DNA of 64,000 bases from Corythucha ciliata. Lineage: Eukaryota; Arthropoda; Insecta; Hemiptera; Tingidae. The position numbers and the translations under genes were made by a program. Below, piece after piece: positions 24,001-34,500 of this stretch. Location: the NCBI GenBank assembly GCA_038030265.1, contig CM075941.1, forward strand, positions 44,082,164-44,146,163, in the 5' to 3' direction. Each line of letters begins with the position of its first letter. Within the stretch, counting starts at the first letter, position 1. The notes beneath the pieces were generated by a model. It had not been told where the DNA came from and did not search any database. It worked only from the letters and a program-made list of their open reading frames with translations.

Positions 24001-27000
24001 CGCATTGACTCGGTGCCTTTCCCTTGTACCGGGTGGTGACATTTTTTAATAGTGCGTATAAAAAGTCCCCATCACAGTGTAGTAAATTCAATTCGCGGTA
24101 GACTCGAAGGACTAAAGAAATGATGAAGGTAAGCTTTTTCTTAATTCATTTAGTTTCCAAGTTTTGACGTTCATAAAACTTAAGAGGCTGTTGAGTTTAA
24201 AAACACAAAATCGGGCCGCTCGATGATGTGTAGCAGTACCCCCCCCCCCGAACAGTTCAATGGTTTTCACGTCAAATAAAATCGTGCATAGTCTGAGTGT
24301 TGAATGGGGGGGGGGGGCTGAAACCACCTTAACGGCCTTGGTGAAACTGAACTCTACCGGTTAGATATTTCCTTGGATACCAAAGGGAGTGTTTCAACGA
24401 AGTGTCTCCTCGCCATGAGGTTTGACCGCCTGATCGGTCAAAACAACCCAACCATTCAGGCGTAAAAATGCACAATATCCTCAAGGGTGGCAATGGTGAC
24501 AAATTTTCTCCAAAAAGAGAAAAAAAAACCCTTCCCGAGACTCTGGAATTACCGCCGACTTTAGAATCTAGAGGCCCGTTTAGTAACTTTTCGTCATCAT
24601 CGTTTTCCACCCGTCTCCTCCAACCTTATTTTGACGGAGAGGACGAGTGGAAAACTAAGTTTTAAAAAATTTGGGCTTGTTTGAATTTCGGCCATAGCCC
24701 CCCCCCCCTCACAACGGAAATTTTTAGAATTAGAAGCGGTAGGTCCACTCACCTGATGATTTCCACAGTTGGAGCTATAGGTTTTTCGTTTTGAAGATAA
24801 TTAACGAATGTCCTCAACTCTTTGGATTCTTCATTGTCCAATTCGGGTAATTCAGTCTAGAAAGCAATCACGATTTGAAGAGTTTTTTTTTTTCGAGGGA
24901 AAACGCGCGAAAGTGACAATTACCATGTTCGCATTAATGGATGAAAACGATGGGGCGTTAAAGAGAGCTAACGCTAGAGCCGGGCTGATATTGTGTCCGA
25001 CGTAGATCATTATGACAATGCCGTCGTCCATGAGGTAGACGCCGTGGGAATCGATTCGCTCGGCGGTGAGATGTAAAAGAGGGGGTTGAACAACTGTTTC
25101 TTCGCCCATGTTAACTTTGGACTGCAACAAAAAAATTTTTTTTTGTTTGAAACAGAAATTTAGAGTTTCACGGGGTTTATTAGATGCGCGGAGGCTTACG
25201 TATTCGCAGAGGTTGTGCACTGGGTAGAGATCCGGGTAAATCATTTGTATAAGTTGGGACAATGGCAGAGATTTCATTTGACACATGGCGAACAATCGGT
25301 CGTCGAGACGCGTGCTTTGACCCACTTTGAACGCCACCTGCAGGGTAGAAAATGACGATACATCGACCTCTTTTCAACAAAAAAAATTGCAAGTTTTACC
25401 GATTTGAGGAGCGCTAGAACATATAAAGGCAAAAGGCGGAGACTCGGCGGAATCAAGAGGCTCGTCGAAGGGCCGCTCGACTGTGTCATTTTATAGGCGC
25501 TCAACATGTCAGCGACAACGTTGACAAAAGCTTCGCGAGCATCGCTCAGCGACGACTGATGACACCGGTCGACGGCCATTTTTGCCAGTAGGCCGGCGAT
25601 ACACTGTTGATCGGCACTGTGCAGTACGTCGGACAAGTTGGACGCGATCGGAAGGCAGAGGGTGTGCACTCGTATCCGCCGTTCGCCCTTGCTCGACGTA
25701 TAGAGTAGGGCGGCTTGAAAACAAACGTTTTGAATGTCCGACAGATTTTCATCGATGGACACCTGCATGCCGAATCCAGCGTCCGGATTGACGTTGGGCA
25801 AGGACAGCAGGTCGGTTGATCTGACGAAGAAATTGCCGTGGAATGTATGAATTGACAGACCCCTAAAAACGGCAATTTTTCAATTTTCTGACCAGGCATA
25901 TCAATAGGAAATTTCTTACCTAGTGCATCTTAGCCTCATGACGGATTCAAACCCTATTTTACGGCACAGATACCTGTGCAAGCTCCGTTGTAACGATTCT
26001 ACGTGCTGGACATTCTTACCACTAAATAATGGAAAGTGATGAATACATCCACCCGAAAACTTGGCTATTCCGCCTGGTTACACAAATGTACAATTAAGTA
26101 TTTTTGAAAGCTGTAAAATTACGCGTTTACTCACTTAAAGAAGCGAGATCGACGTATTGACTATTAAGAATAAAAAGATCCACCGCGATCTGTTGCCCCG
26201 AACAGTCAAGGGCGAGCTTCTTATAGAAATCAGTGATTGGATTCAACATGGCCTGATTGACATTCTCGCCGGATCTTTGCGACGGATCCTCGCGAGGGAG
26301 CAGTTTTCCCGGTCCACTGTTCGCCAAACAGCTTTGAAAAACCGTTATTCTTCCACCGGTAGCAGCCTTTCACCGAAGAAAATTTTTAGCGCGTAAATTC
26401 GCGTAAAAAAAAAAAAGTTTAAACTCACAAGAAGTTTATAGGCAGCTTGTAAAGCTGGTCCCAGGGCTGAACCGGTGTCGTATGACTCGTTGTATTTGAA
26501 AGGCAACTCTTTAAGTAAATCTCGCACTAAGCCGAGGCACTCGCTCAAATTGACTAGCAAGTTATCAGGGCACGGTACAAACATATCTAAAAAAATAAAA
26601 CACACGCACACGTAATTCGGGGGCGATTCATCGTAGAAAGATGGGGGCGGGGGACTTACCATCAATATCCACAACGACCATTTGGTGGGGCAGCGCTTGA
26701 GTTTCAGCCAGACTGTAGTAATGAACAGTCGAGTCGAAAGTGATAAACGCCACCGATGTTCTACTATCGCCCGGAAGGGCTTCTAATTGCGACAACAGAC
26801 AGTCGCAAAACACCTTCAAATATCCCGCTTCCGCGCCCAGCCTCGACACGTCGATGACAAAAACGTAGGCGGCCGGCTGAGGGGGTCGTACCATGTATTC
26901 GGACGGCGCAATAAATTCAATCGTTGCCGACTTGATTTCAGGCCTCCGCGAAGGATCACCGTAGGTTTTTGTCAGTGGGTCGTACTGGAATTCTTCGGGC

Positions 27001-30000
27001 ACTGGGAGGCAAGAACAAAATTTGTTTATCAGATTCGTCTCGTTAAAAAGAGCGTCTTTTACTCACATTCATTGTCTCTAAAGCATAAGTTACACTTCCA
27101 ACGTTTTGAATCGACGAAATAAACGAAGGGATTAATATACGTTCTACATGATCGACACCGAACAATCACGCTACATTGAATGACTGACAATTGCTAACAG
27201 ACAGAAAAAAAAATCGTTATTTTTCGAGTTAAAATTGTCATAAATGCGAGAAACTCACGTTTAAATCCTTAAAAGGGTGAATAAGGACGCCTAGAGGAAG
27301 TCTTGACTTGTCTAAAAGTGACTTCGTTTCGGGAATCCTCGTTAATGTACACCTAAAAATGCTGCGGGTGACGTAATGGGTGAGCGAGTGATTAAAAGAA
27401 GGGAATCGAAGTTTTAGGCTTACTCGGGGCTACAATTTGTTGAAAATTCTTGAGCTAGTCGTATCGTCGGGGGTTCTACTCTATGAGTGGGAAGAATCTC
27501 TCGACTTTTCAATAAGTCGATTGCTTCCCGGCCCTAAAATAAATGGGGGAAAAATATAATTATTTTGTAAGGAACAAAAACCGATAGAATTGTAACTCAC
27601 CCAAAGTTTATTATAACCGGCGTTGACGGTCATGCCGGCCATTTGATGAACGAGATCATCAGCGCCAGGGTAGTAGGCCGTTGGGCCGCTGTTATAGTTG
27701 GCGTAGGCGACGTTATTTTGGGCCTGGTTATAGTTATAGGGGGGTGTTTGTTGTTGCTGTATGTAGTTGTTCGTAGAATTGTAAGCGGTTGCATTCGGGT
27801 ACTGATTCGGGAAGGGTTTCGACGTCGGTTGACTTTGCTGTAGCGGCGGTGGTCGCATCCCTTGAAGAGGAGCGGTTGCCATCTGTTGTTGTTGTTGTTG
27901 TTGTTGTTGAGGTGGTAGAGACGGCTGTTGTTGCAGCGGTTGTTGTTGTTGGTATTGATAGTGCTGCTGGTTGTACGTAGCGGGTTGTTGAAGTTGCGGC
28001 GGCGTCAAAGGTTTGACATTATGTGAAACGTGGTTAGACGTCAGTTGCGAGACGGACGTCAACGTTTTCGGGCTGGCTAAATTACTCTGTGACATCGCGG
28101 TGACCGGGTCCTGGAAGGCAAAAAACATGTTCACGAACAATAACTTAACGAGGCCAGTTATAAACTGCCACTTCTTTTGAGTAGCCACGAGTTACTATTA
28201 TTTTCACTCAATTATCTTAATTCTACAAAAGTAAAAACGCTACAATCAAATCAAGGTCAACACCACTTGAACAAACACAGTCAATGTCGTGCGTAATGTT
28301 TCTCGCGAGCATTTCTTTTAATACAAAATAAATTAACTTTTTGCCTAATTATCGGGCAGGAAAATGAGGGTACCTAGTCGAGGCCACTTCAAGTAGAAGG
28401 ACCGCCTCGTTATTAGTAAACAGGAAGTAAAAATATCGCGATTATTAGGTTGATTACCGTGGCAATATGAATGTCATGATTGCAGAGAGCGACATCTTAA
28501 AAAATCGGTAAGGGGGAGAGGGGGGAGCGAATTAATTTTGAATGATCATAGTTAGAGAAAGTAAAACCGTTTTCGCTGGTTTCCCACGATAAATACCCCC
28601 CCCCCCCCCGCGACGTATTGCCAAAAGTATGAAGCACTGTGATCTCGCAACCTTATCTGGCTGGAAAGGCGAGTTACTGTGAAGAAGGGTGAAAGGGAGT
28701 CCACTAACTCCAGGCAAAATTGTGGTCATTTTGAAAAAAGCGAGCAACATTCTTTTGTTTTTTTTCAAGAGCAAAATAATTACTGTCGAAACATTTTCAA
28801 GTTGCAGCCTTCATTTGTCATAAAAAACAGCTTACGTTAAATTGCTGAATTCAGGACCCGCTACTAGACCCCAAAAAAATTGGTTTGCTAGCCCCGGCTT
28901 TCAGCTGTTTAAAGGCTCCTCCGACTCCCCTACTAGCCCATGTGTAGAGGAAGAGGAGGCCGCCTAGCATGTCCTGCGCAGTTGTCCTCCAACGCTCGGT
29001 ATAGGGAAGCGAACACCCCGGCCTTAGTTCGTTGGTCGCCTCCTGGCCTGCCATCGTGTCCGTCTGGGCTGGGGCCGAGCGTGACCCGAGTCGGGGTCCC
29101 TTCCCTACTAACCAAGGCTATTTGGTTGGGGCTTATTGTGGGATGGTTCCATGGGCGTAGCCAGAGGGGGGTCGGGGCTGGCAGCTGCCCTCCCCTAGAC
29201 TCGAAAGAGCAGATTTAGTAGAGCAGCTGCCCACCCCCTAGATACATTCTGAATCTGAAAGTATAAATCCTTCAGGATAACCACATTTTGTTTCGTCGTT
29301 TTTAACGAAAAAATTAATTTCCCGGATTTCGATGATAAAAAAAATCATTTTTGTGGAATTTTGTTGCTCACAAAACGAATTTTCCCAGAGTGACAAAATT
29401 CAAAGACCAATTTCACGGTTTTGCCCCCTAAAATACCATTTTCCAAGATTTTACTCAACTAATCAAACTACTTCTCAGAAAAAAAAAAACACCTGAAATC
29501 CCCAGCTTTGTGGTAAAATTTATTGCCAGTTTTTGGCCAAAATCACAGTTTTAGAGCCCACTAAAATCTCCATTTCTGTGCTAAAATCGCCATTTTTGCG
29601 CTCAAAAAGGACAGACCGACAATGTCCGGTTAAACGTGTTTGTACGCAACATGCTAAGATATGATTGGGGCATAAGCTCTGAAGCCCCCCAGCTCACCCT
29701 CACAGCGGGTGAGCTCAGCTTCACTTTGAACCCGTGTGGTCGAACTGGGCCTCAATCGCAGTTTTCACGAATAGCCATTTTGAGCCAAATAAATCGCCAT
29801 ATTCAAGGTAATCACTAATCACTCTAAATTTATTTTAAAGGTGAAATCGCCAGTTTTGCAGTGAAAACATCAGTTTTCAGTTAACAGTTTAAGGGTAAAA
29901 ACTTCAATTTTGGGTTAAAACAGTCAGTTTTGTGATGAAATTGCCTGTTTTGAGGTAAAACCTCCAGTTTCAGGGTAAAACTTTATTTTTTAGGTTAACC

Positions 30001-33000
30001 TGACGAAATTAGTTCAACGGTAAAATCACCAGGGGGCCTATTCAGTAAAACTTAGGGCCGGCGCTACCCTCTCGTCTTGTCTAAAAACATATGTTCCAAT
30101 TCGGAGAGGAACATATGGGGACATATTGGGTGGATAGCGCCGGCGAGCTAAGTTTTACTGAATAGGCCCCCCAGTAATGTAGTGGAATCTTCAGTTTTGA
30201 TAGCATACGGTCAGATTTGACTTGAAATCGTCAGTTTTGAGTTGAAATCCTGAGTTTACAAGACAAGAGTCGTTAGGTTTGGCATGAAATCATCTGTTTA
30301 CGGAAAAACGCCACCGATTTTGCTGTGATAATGGTTGCGTTGCAAAACTCGGGGCTCGTGTTTAAGCACTGAAGTGTAGAATTAAGCGCTTACTGGGGTT
30401 TTGCAACGGTGCTTTGTATCGCGATGGGACGTGTTTAAGCACTTACTCAGCGCTGAGTTAGATTGACAGTTTTGCAACGGAAAAATATTAAGTACTCATT
30501 AAGCGCTGAACAAGTCTGGAGTTTTGCAACGCGGCCAATTTCGGTTTTGAAGTACAACATCCAGTTATGAGATAAAATAACTGGGGGGGGGGGGGCTCGT
30601 TTAAGGGCAAAATCGTCAGTTTAGAAAAGTTTTCGAGATTAAATCGTAAGTTTAGGGATTAAAACAGTCATTTTTGGGGTTTTTTTAGAGCCAGTTTTTG
30701 TAGAGAAATGTTCGGAAGAACACTTCAGGTTTGGAGTATCGTCAATTTTGTGGCAAACTAACCAATTTCGGGTTAAATTTCCATTTTTGAGGTTAAACTG
30801 TCTTTGGTTTTTGGGGTAAAATCGCCAGTTTTGTAGTGACGTCATCAGTTATGGAGCAACACGTCACCTTTAGCGTAAAATCGTTTGTTTTGGTATAAAA
30901 TCGTCACATTTGGGATGAATTCGGCAATTTTGAGGTGAAATTTCCGGTTTTCAAGACAGAGCAGTCGTACTTTTTGGCCTACAATCATCCGTTTTGGGGA
31001 AACTTTAGTTACAGTGAGACATTGTCAGATTTGGAGAAAAATGTCCAATTTTGGGACAAATCGTCATTTCGGGTGTAAAATATAAATTTTTGAAATGGGG
31101 GGAAAAAAATTAGTCTAGGTTCAAATCGTCAGTATTTTTAGTGACAGTTATGGTGGGGCGGGGGTAACACGTCAGCTTTGACGAGAATCGCTACTTCAGT
31201 AATAAAATCGGCAGTTTTTAATGTAGAGAGGTCTGTTTTCGTATGTTGATTCGTTTTTCATCAGTTTGGTTCAGCCCGTTAGTTTCAGGTGAAATGATCA
31301 GTTTTGGGTAAAGCCTTGGGTTTTAAAATCACCAGTTGTGTTGAGTAATCTTTAGTTTAGGGGTAACACTTCGGCTTTGGCGTGAAATCGTCAGTTTTGA
31401 AGTAAAATATTCAGTTACAGAGTGAACTCTTCAGTATTGGGTTAAAAAACGTCAGTTTTGGTTTTGGGTTCAAAAATGTTGGATTTTTACGTCTTTTAGA
31501 CAAGACGTTGATAAAAAGCCGGACATCCAGTATTTGACTGACAAGAAACGATTTCCGGGTAAAACATTGTCAGTTTTTGGGCAGGAATAGAAGAATAAAA
31601 ACGATAGTTTCCCGACGGAGATGTTGGTTTTTGGTGGATTACGACCCTTTTTGTGGATACTCAGTTTCCGAGGAAGAATTTGACGATTTAAAGCGCCTAT
31701 TTCTGATTTAATGAACTGCCAGTTCTTTTGATGGGGTCTCTAGAACATCTGATCTTCTGCCCACCCCTGGATCAGGGGGGCTGGCTACGCCCCTGGATGG
31801 ACAAGTCTCTTGTGGTTGGCCCGGCGCTACTCAGTTGCTGGGTAGGGTCAATATCTTTAGCTCCGCAGGACCGGGATTGGCTAAACGGTTATGAGCTAAA
31901 TAATGGGGTCCTAGGACCACCAGGCTTATCCGGACCCAATATGTCCTATAAAGACGCGGGACGAGGCATGTAGTTAGGATCACTGAATTATTCGGGGTGA
32001 ATGGTCCAAGGGTCTCCTTTTAGACGAAAAATTGTTTGGTGGCTACAGTAAGCAGAACCGGGACCAGAAACACTTGTGGGATAAAAAAAAATGTTATTAA
32101 GCAAGATTCTCGGAATTTTGTCACGTAACATCCCAGAAGAAGCACTTAAGTTCGACATTAACGTAACTCCTCCCATTTCCAACCACTACACTGGATACCC
32201 ATGAAGAAACGGCGTTAGACAGATCAGAAATACAGAAAAGTATCGAGCGAAGACAAATAATATAGATGCGTAAAGAAGTGTTTTTTTTTTGGCATGCGTC
32301 CAAGAATCTGACGACTTACCGTCGTGTACGGAATGATCCCTAGAACATTGGTCCTGGGAGGTCCAGACGACAACGGTTCCTCTCTAGTCGGTGGTACCGT
32401 CTGAACGGGTGGTGATGATTTTAAAGGCGGACCGCCGAGGGGCTGCTGAGCAGGTACAATCGGCGACGACGTGGTCGTCGTCGTCGAGTACTGCTGATAG
32501 TTGCCGGCCAGATAATTAGGTCGAGAGGCGACGGCTTGTGTTGTTTGTATGTGGTGGTAGGAGTCGACGCCAGTGTAGGTGGTTTGTTTCGGTGCTGTGT
32601 ACGGTGAGGGCTGGTTGACGTAGGTGTGATTCAGCGTGGGGTCGTACGCTAGTGGTTGTTCCTGAATTTTGTTAGTATCTTGATAGTAGTTATTTTCAGG
32701 TCGGTAGAGTTGGCTTTGAGGGTCGTGAACTGGGGCGGATGAAACGCCTTGATGCACAAAATGCTGAGCATCAGTCGGGTAGCTTGAAGCTTGGCTCCTA
32801 CTCCCAATCAAATCATCGTTATAGTTGGTCCCGTGCATGTTAGCATACTCCTGATTCTTGTAACGCTGAGCAGAAAAATTGTTCATCTTTTCAACGTTGT
32901 TATGGTTCATACTCAGGACAGCTCGTGCCGGAGATACATCTCTCGACGACTGCGACGATAAACTCGCTAAAAGTTAATCACAAAAAAGCCATGAATTTCC

Positions 33001-33118
33001 CCCCAATTAAACAAAAGTGGTAGACAAAATCGACTTTACCAGGATAACTCGTCGACGAAGGAGTGGGTGTCCCATTTCCCGAATTGCTGCCCGAGTAATT
33101 GTAAGGCTGTCCGTTCAT
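16886..33118 (-). CDS. SEC24: Sec24, COPII inner-coat cargo adaptor (15 exons)
   Basis: Exons: 33040-33118, 32320-32966, 27601-28110, 27424-27533, 27259-27352, 27067-27193, 26660-27001, 26429-26586, 26135-26366, 25920-26073, 25400-25862, 25200-25337, 24924-25121, 24753-24856, 16886-16997. All junctions are GT-AG and phases agree, giving about 1,155 aa, normal for Sec24. Residues 1-412 are Gln/Pro/Tyr-rich and disordered. The zinc finger uses Cys 493, 496, 514 and 517 (CRSC, CNLC). Trunk, beta-sandwich, helical and gelsolin-like domains follow. Sec24 pairs with Sec23 on ER exit sites, binds cargo export signals and Sec22-type SNAREs. Twelve introns are 57-78 nt; introns 2 (4.2 kb) and 14 (7.8 kb) are filled with repeats. 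The start is the ATG of [10 protein letters not shown]. Confidence 0.93.
17550..17800 (+). repeat. Family A ~30-bp minisatellite, short block
   Basis: About eight diverged units with GCTAATTCACGGCTGAAATT and GAGAAAAA words. Forward orientation. Confidence 0.7.
18165..18535. mobile_element. Mariner-type MITE, near-perfect fold-back with internal duplication
   Basis: Ends TACGGGGTGCGGCAGATAA and TTATCTGCCGCACCCTGTA are flanked by TA. Arms of over 100 bp look identical except near the tip. The centre holds an 86-bp direct duplication (units starting about 18,261 and 18,347). The high arm identity suggests a recent origin. Confidence 0.85.
18600..20040 (+). repeat. Family A ~30-bp minisatellite, long block
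   Basis: Diverged units of GCTAATTCACGGCTAAAAT plus GGAGAAAAA, forward orientation, about 1.4 kb. Variation between units is high and no perfect repeats are seen, so the array is old. Confidence 0.8.
20041..20759. other. Spacer between opposed satellite blocks
   Basis: Contains a G-run at 20,193-20,202 and an AAATGC(T/G)C-rich tract at 20,424-20,580 with CCAAAATGC-like units. The word TTTTTTGTGCAAATGGAAAAC at about 20,100 resembles the end of the ATAGCGTTTTCCATTTG fold-back family. No gene. Confidence 0.4.
20760..21260 (-). repeat. Family A minisatellite (reverse) with long T-run
   Basis: Reverse-complement units (TTTTCTCAATTTTAGCCGCG) opposite to the 18.6-20.0 kb block, so the two form large inverted arms. 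A run of about 39 T is at 21,020-21,058. Confidence 0.75.
21553..21695. mobile_element. 119-bp fold-back MITE with 12-bp target duplication
   Basis: The element 21,565-21,683 has arms CACGTGGAAGCTTTAAAAAG and CTTTTTAAAGCTTGCGTG, pairing on through CAACCAATCAGAG. It is flanked by the direct repeat TAAAGCCGCCTT at 21,553-21,564 and 21,684-21,695. A duplication this long is unusual for most MITEs; Mutator-like elements (8-11 bp) are the nearest known case. Confidence 0.75.
21740..22450 (+). repeat. ~29-30 bp minisatellite, family C
   Basis: Diverged units of the form CCTAAAAATGGCCAAACTGA followed by CGATTCGCG. Similar length and layout to family A but a different word. A non-repeat patch lies at 22,195-22,330. 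Confidence 0.75.
22540..22815. mobile_element. hAT-like remnant
   Basis: On the minus strand the sequence from 22,815 begins CAGTGGCGTGCATGCGGGGG, the typical style of a hAT terminal repeat. No partner end or transposase is found, so only one end is supported. Confidence 0.4.
22934..23134 (-). other. Unassigned ORF remnant
   Basis: A 66-codon open stretch with balanced composition ([20 protein letters not shown]). The composition suggests former coding sequence, probably of a mobile element. I do not recognise the family. Confidence 0.25.
23320..23600 (+). repeat. Short degenerate repeat (TAGGCTCTCAAAGCTTTC-like)
   Basis: Irregular units around AGGCTTCCGTAGGCTTTC and CTCAAAG(T/C)CTT, about 24-30 bp. 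Small array in Sec24 intron 14. Confidence 0.5.
24600..24657. mobile_element. Core of ATAGCGTTTTCCATTTG fold-back family
   Basis: TTTTCCACCCGTCTCCTCC and GGAGAGGACGAGTGGAAAA form a hairpin with a 16-bp loop. The words match the centre of the fold-backs at 39,168 and 45,851. Outer arms are missing. Confidence 0.55.
24753..28110 (-). CDS. SEC24: Sec24 exons 3-14: conserved core
   Basis: Exon 3 has a CAG-derived poly-Gln run (about 27,890-27,915) and ends AGYNKLW, the conserved join to the folded core. Exons 4-5 give [12 protein letters not shown], exon 6 the zinc finger, exons 7-8 the trunk domain ([27 protein letters not shown]). Exons 9-11 give the beta-sandwich and helical parts (VYFxx-type [18 protein letters not shown]). 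Exons 12-14 begin the gelsolin-like domain ([17 protein letters not shown]). Minus-strand shadows of this cluster account for all other ORFs here. Confidence 0.95.
28850..29150. other. GC-rich mobile-element debris, unassigned
   Basis: The stretch is clearly richer in G+C than its surroundings and open on the minus strand in two frames (for example [17 protein letters not shown]). This looks like decayed coding sequence of a transposon but I cannot place it. Confidence 0.3.
29330..31720 (+). repeat. ~28-30 bp minisatellite, family D (AAATCGTCAGTTTTGGGGT)
   Basis: About 2.4 kb of diverged units built from AAAATCGTCAGTTTTG and GGGTAAAA. It includes a G-run at 30,584-30,596 and a MITE at 30,032-30,172. 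ORFs in it are not conserved coding sequence. Confidence 0.8.
30032..30172. mobile_element. Fold-back MITE, GGGGCCTATTC family
   Basis: Arms GGGGGCCTATTCAGTAAAAC and GTTTTACTGAATAGGCCCCC, followed by CTTAGGGCCGGCGCTA and its near inverse. Same family as 3,510-3,613. Inserted into the family D satellite. Confidence 0.8.
32320..33118 (-). CDS. SEC24: Sec24 exons 1-2: disordered N-terminus
   Basis: Exon 1 (33040-33118) starts at ATG and gives [19 protein letters not shown] 73-nt intron separates it from exon 2 (32320-32966). Exon 2 encodes a Gln/Tyr/Pro/Thr-rich stretch, including a Thr run followed by [15 protein letters not shown], and ends in frame at GIIPYTT. Such sequence is poorly conserved in Sec24 but its composition matches the family. 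The homology-free part depends on splice signals and phase only. Confidence 0.85.
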
Positions 33119-34500
33119 TTTAAAAACGACAACATTCAACACTCCCTAACACCAGTGGAGGAAAACGCTCGATCGTTAGGGCTCGGCCACGGTCAACGGG
33201 GCTTTTATCACGAATTCGGGAGCATTTTATCGCAAATTATGGACATCCCTACCGTTAAAGCATCAAATATTTTACGTTAAATCAACTTTACTCGAGGAAG
33301 AGTAACCCTTATCTTAAAATCGACCAAATAGCTATCAAGGGCGTGATGTGTGAATGTGATCAGCGTAAAATCTCTAGTGCCATCCAAACCAAAATTGTAC
33401 TTCTATTTTAACACTAAGCACGAACCAATTCATTTACTAGGAGACGAAAGAACGGCTTACGACAAGAAAGACATTTAAAGGTCCGCTTGGTGTTCCGAGG
33501 GTAGTTCCATTCGCCTCGAAGGGTTGTTTTTTTCCACTTTTTTTAACGTACCGTCGCTTCCACTCCCGGCGAAACGATGAACACTTTGAAATCGCGATCT
33601 CCAGAAACGGAGAAAAAATTAAAATTAAAAAAACCACACGGAACAAATTGAAGGATCTGTGTGCTAGTTAAGGCTGACTCGATAAAAAGAAATTCCACCA
33701 CTGATTGACTGATGACTGATGAGAAGGAAGGAGGCAAGGTTACGTGGCTCGTGGTCATGGTGTGGAGAAGGAAGCGAGTTGAACGCTCTCGGGCGACCTG
33801 TTCGGGCGTCATACTTTTACATGGTTGTCACGTGGCGCTTAAAATTAAATTTCGACTGAAACTTCTGGAAAAAATGCCACCAGAAAAATGTCCATACCTA
33901 CTTAAGGGAGGTGCTTCGCTGTGTACAAATCTAAAGGACTCAGCCCCTCCCTGGAGATCTGTTGATCCCCCCCCCTCTTAGATTTATAGGGCCTGATGAC
34001 CAGGGGCCTTCTTCCGAATAGTCGGGAAAAAATGCCGCAAGCGGGATCCAAGGACTCCGAATAAGAAATAACATTATCCCGCCATAGCAACCACACTTGC
34101 GGGGCCCTATTTCTGAATAGGGCCTCAGGCCAGGGGTGAGCGATCTGGCCGAGCCCGAAGGGCCGATGGTTGCCCCCACCCCAACACACTTTGACGGGCC
34201 ACAGTCATCCTGAGCAGGGGCGTAGGTACGGGGTTGATATGGAGGATTGATCCCCCCCCCCAGAACTACAAGTATACGAACGAAGGAGCATTAGTACCAT
34301 AACGAAGAGCCCCACATAAAATCTCCAAAAATGAGCGTTTCGCGTTGAAGTTAGGTTTAGCAGATTTTCTGGACTTAAAGCAGCCCGAAAAGATCCGAGT
34401 ACGTCCAGCTTTTTCCTTGGACTTCAGACCCAACGCAGTAGTGTACCGTGGTACGTGGAAGGGGGGATCACCCCGGACCCTCTATCAGACAAAAATCGGT
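33119..34500. other. Upstream region of Sec24
   Basis: Probable 5' UTR and promoter of Sec24 on the side nearest 33,118, with no recognisable core promoter. 34,005-34,140 holds a loose inverted repeat with GGGGCCTTCTTCCGAATAG and CTATTTCTGAATAGGGCC, related to the GGGGCCTATTC fold-backs. 34,215-34,234 reads CAGGGGCGTAGGTACGGGG, a hAT-like end. C-runs lie at 33,967 and 34,252. Confidence 0.45.

Larger units (their letters stand above)
16998..24752 (-). other. Sec24 intron 14, 7.8 kb, repeat-filled
   Basis: Contains family A satellite (17,550-17,800, 18,600-20,040 and reverse 20,760-21,260), a T-run at 21,020-21,058, fold-backs at 18,165 and 21,553, a second minisatellite at 21,740-22,450, a hAT-like end near 22,786, an unassigned ORF at 22,934-23,134, short repeats at 23,320-23,600 and several G/C runs. 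No nested gene is supported. Confidence 0.75.
29151..31796. mobile_element. Possible hAT-like element carrying a satellite
   Basis: CATGGGCGTAGCCAGAGGGG at 29,151 and CTGGCTACGCCCCTG at 31,782-31,796 are inverted and match the widespread hAT end CAGGGGCGTAGCCAG. The flanking 8-mers GATGGTTC and GATGGACA agree at five of eight bases. Between them lies satellite family D and no transposase. The pairing of the two ends is inference. Confidence 0.4.
28111..32319 (-). other. Sec24 intron 2, 4.2 kb, repeat-filled
   Basis: 28,111-28,850 holds a C-run at 28,597-28,609 and no known element. Then come a GC-rich unassigned remnant, a hAT-like end, satellite family D, a MITE and another hAT-like end. 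31,990-32,319 shows nothing recognisable. Confidence 0.7.

Noticed and set aside
17839..24752. Search for Sec24 terminal exon close to exon 14
   Set aside because: No frame between 17.8 and 24.7 kb has the YYEFL-type ending; the match at 16,886-16,997 has it with correct phase and stop.
27643..27980. Plus-strand ORFs with Val runs
   Set aside because: Antisense of the poly-Gln coding stretch of Sec24 exon 3.
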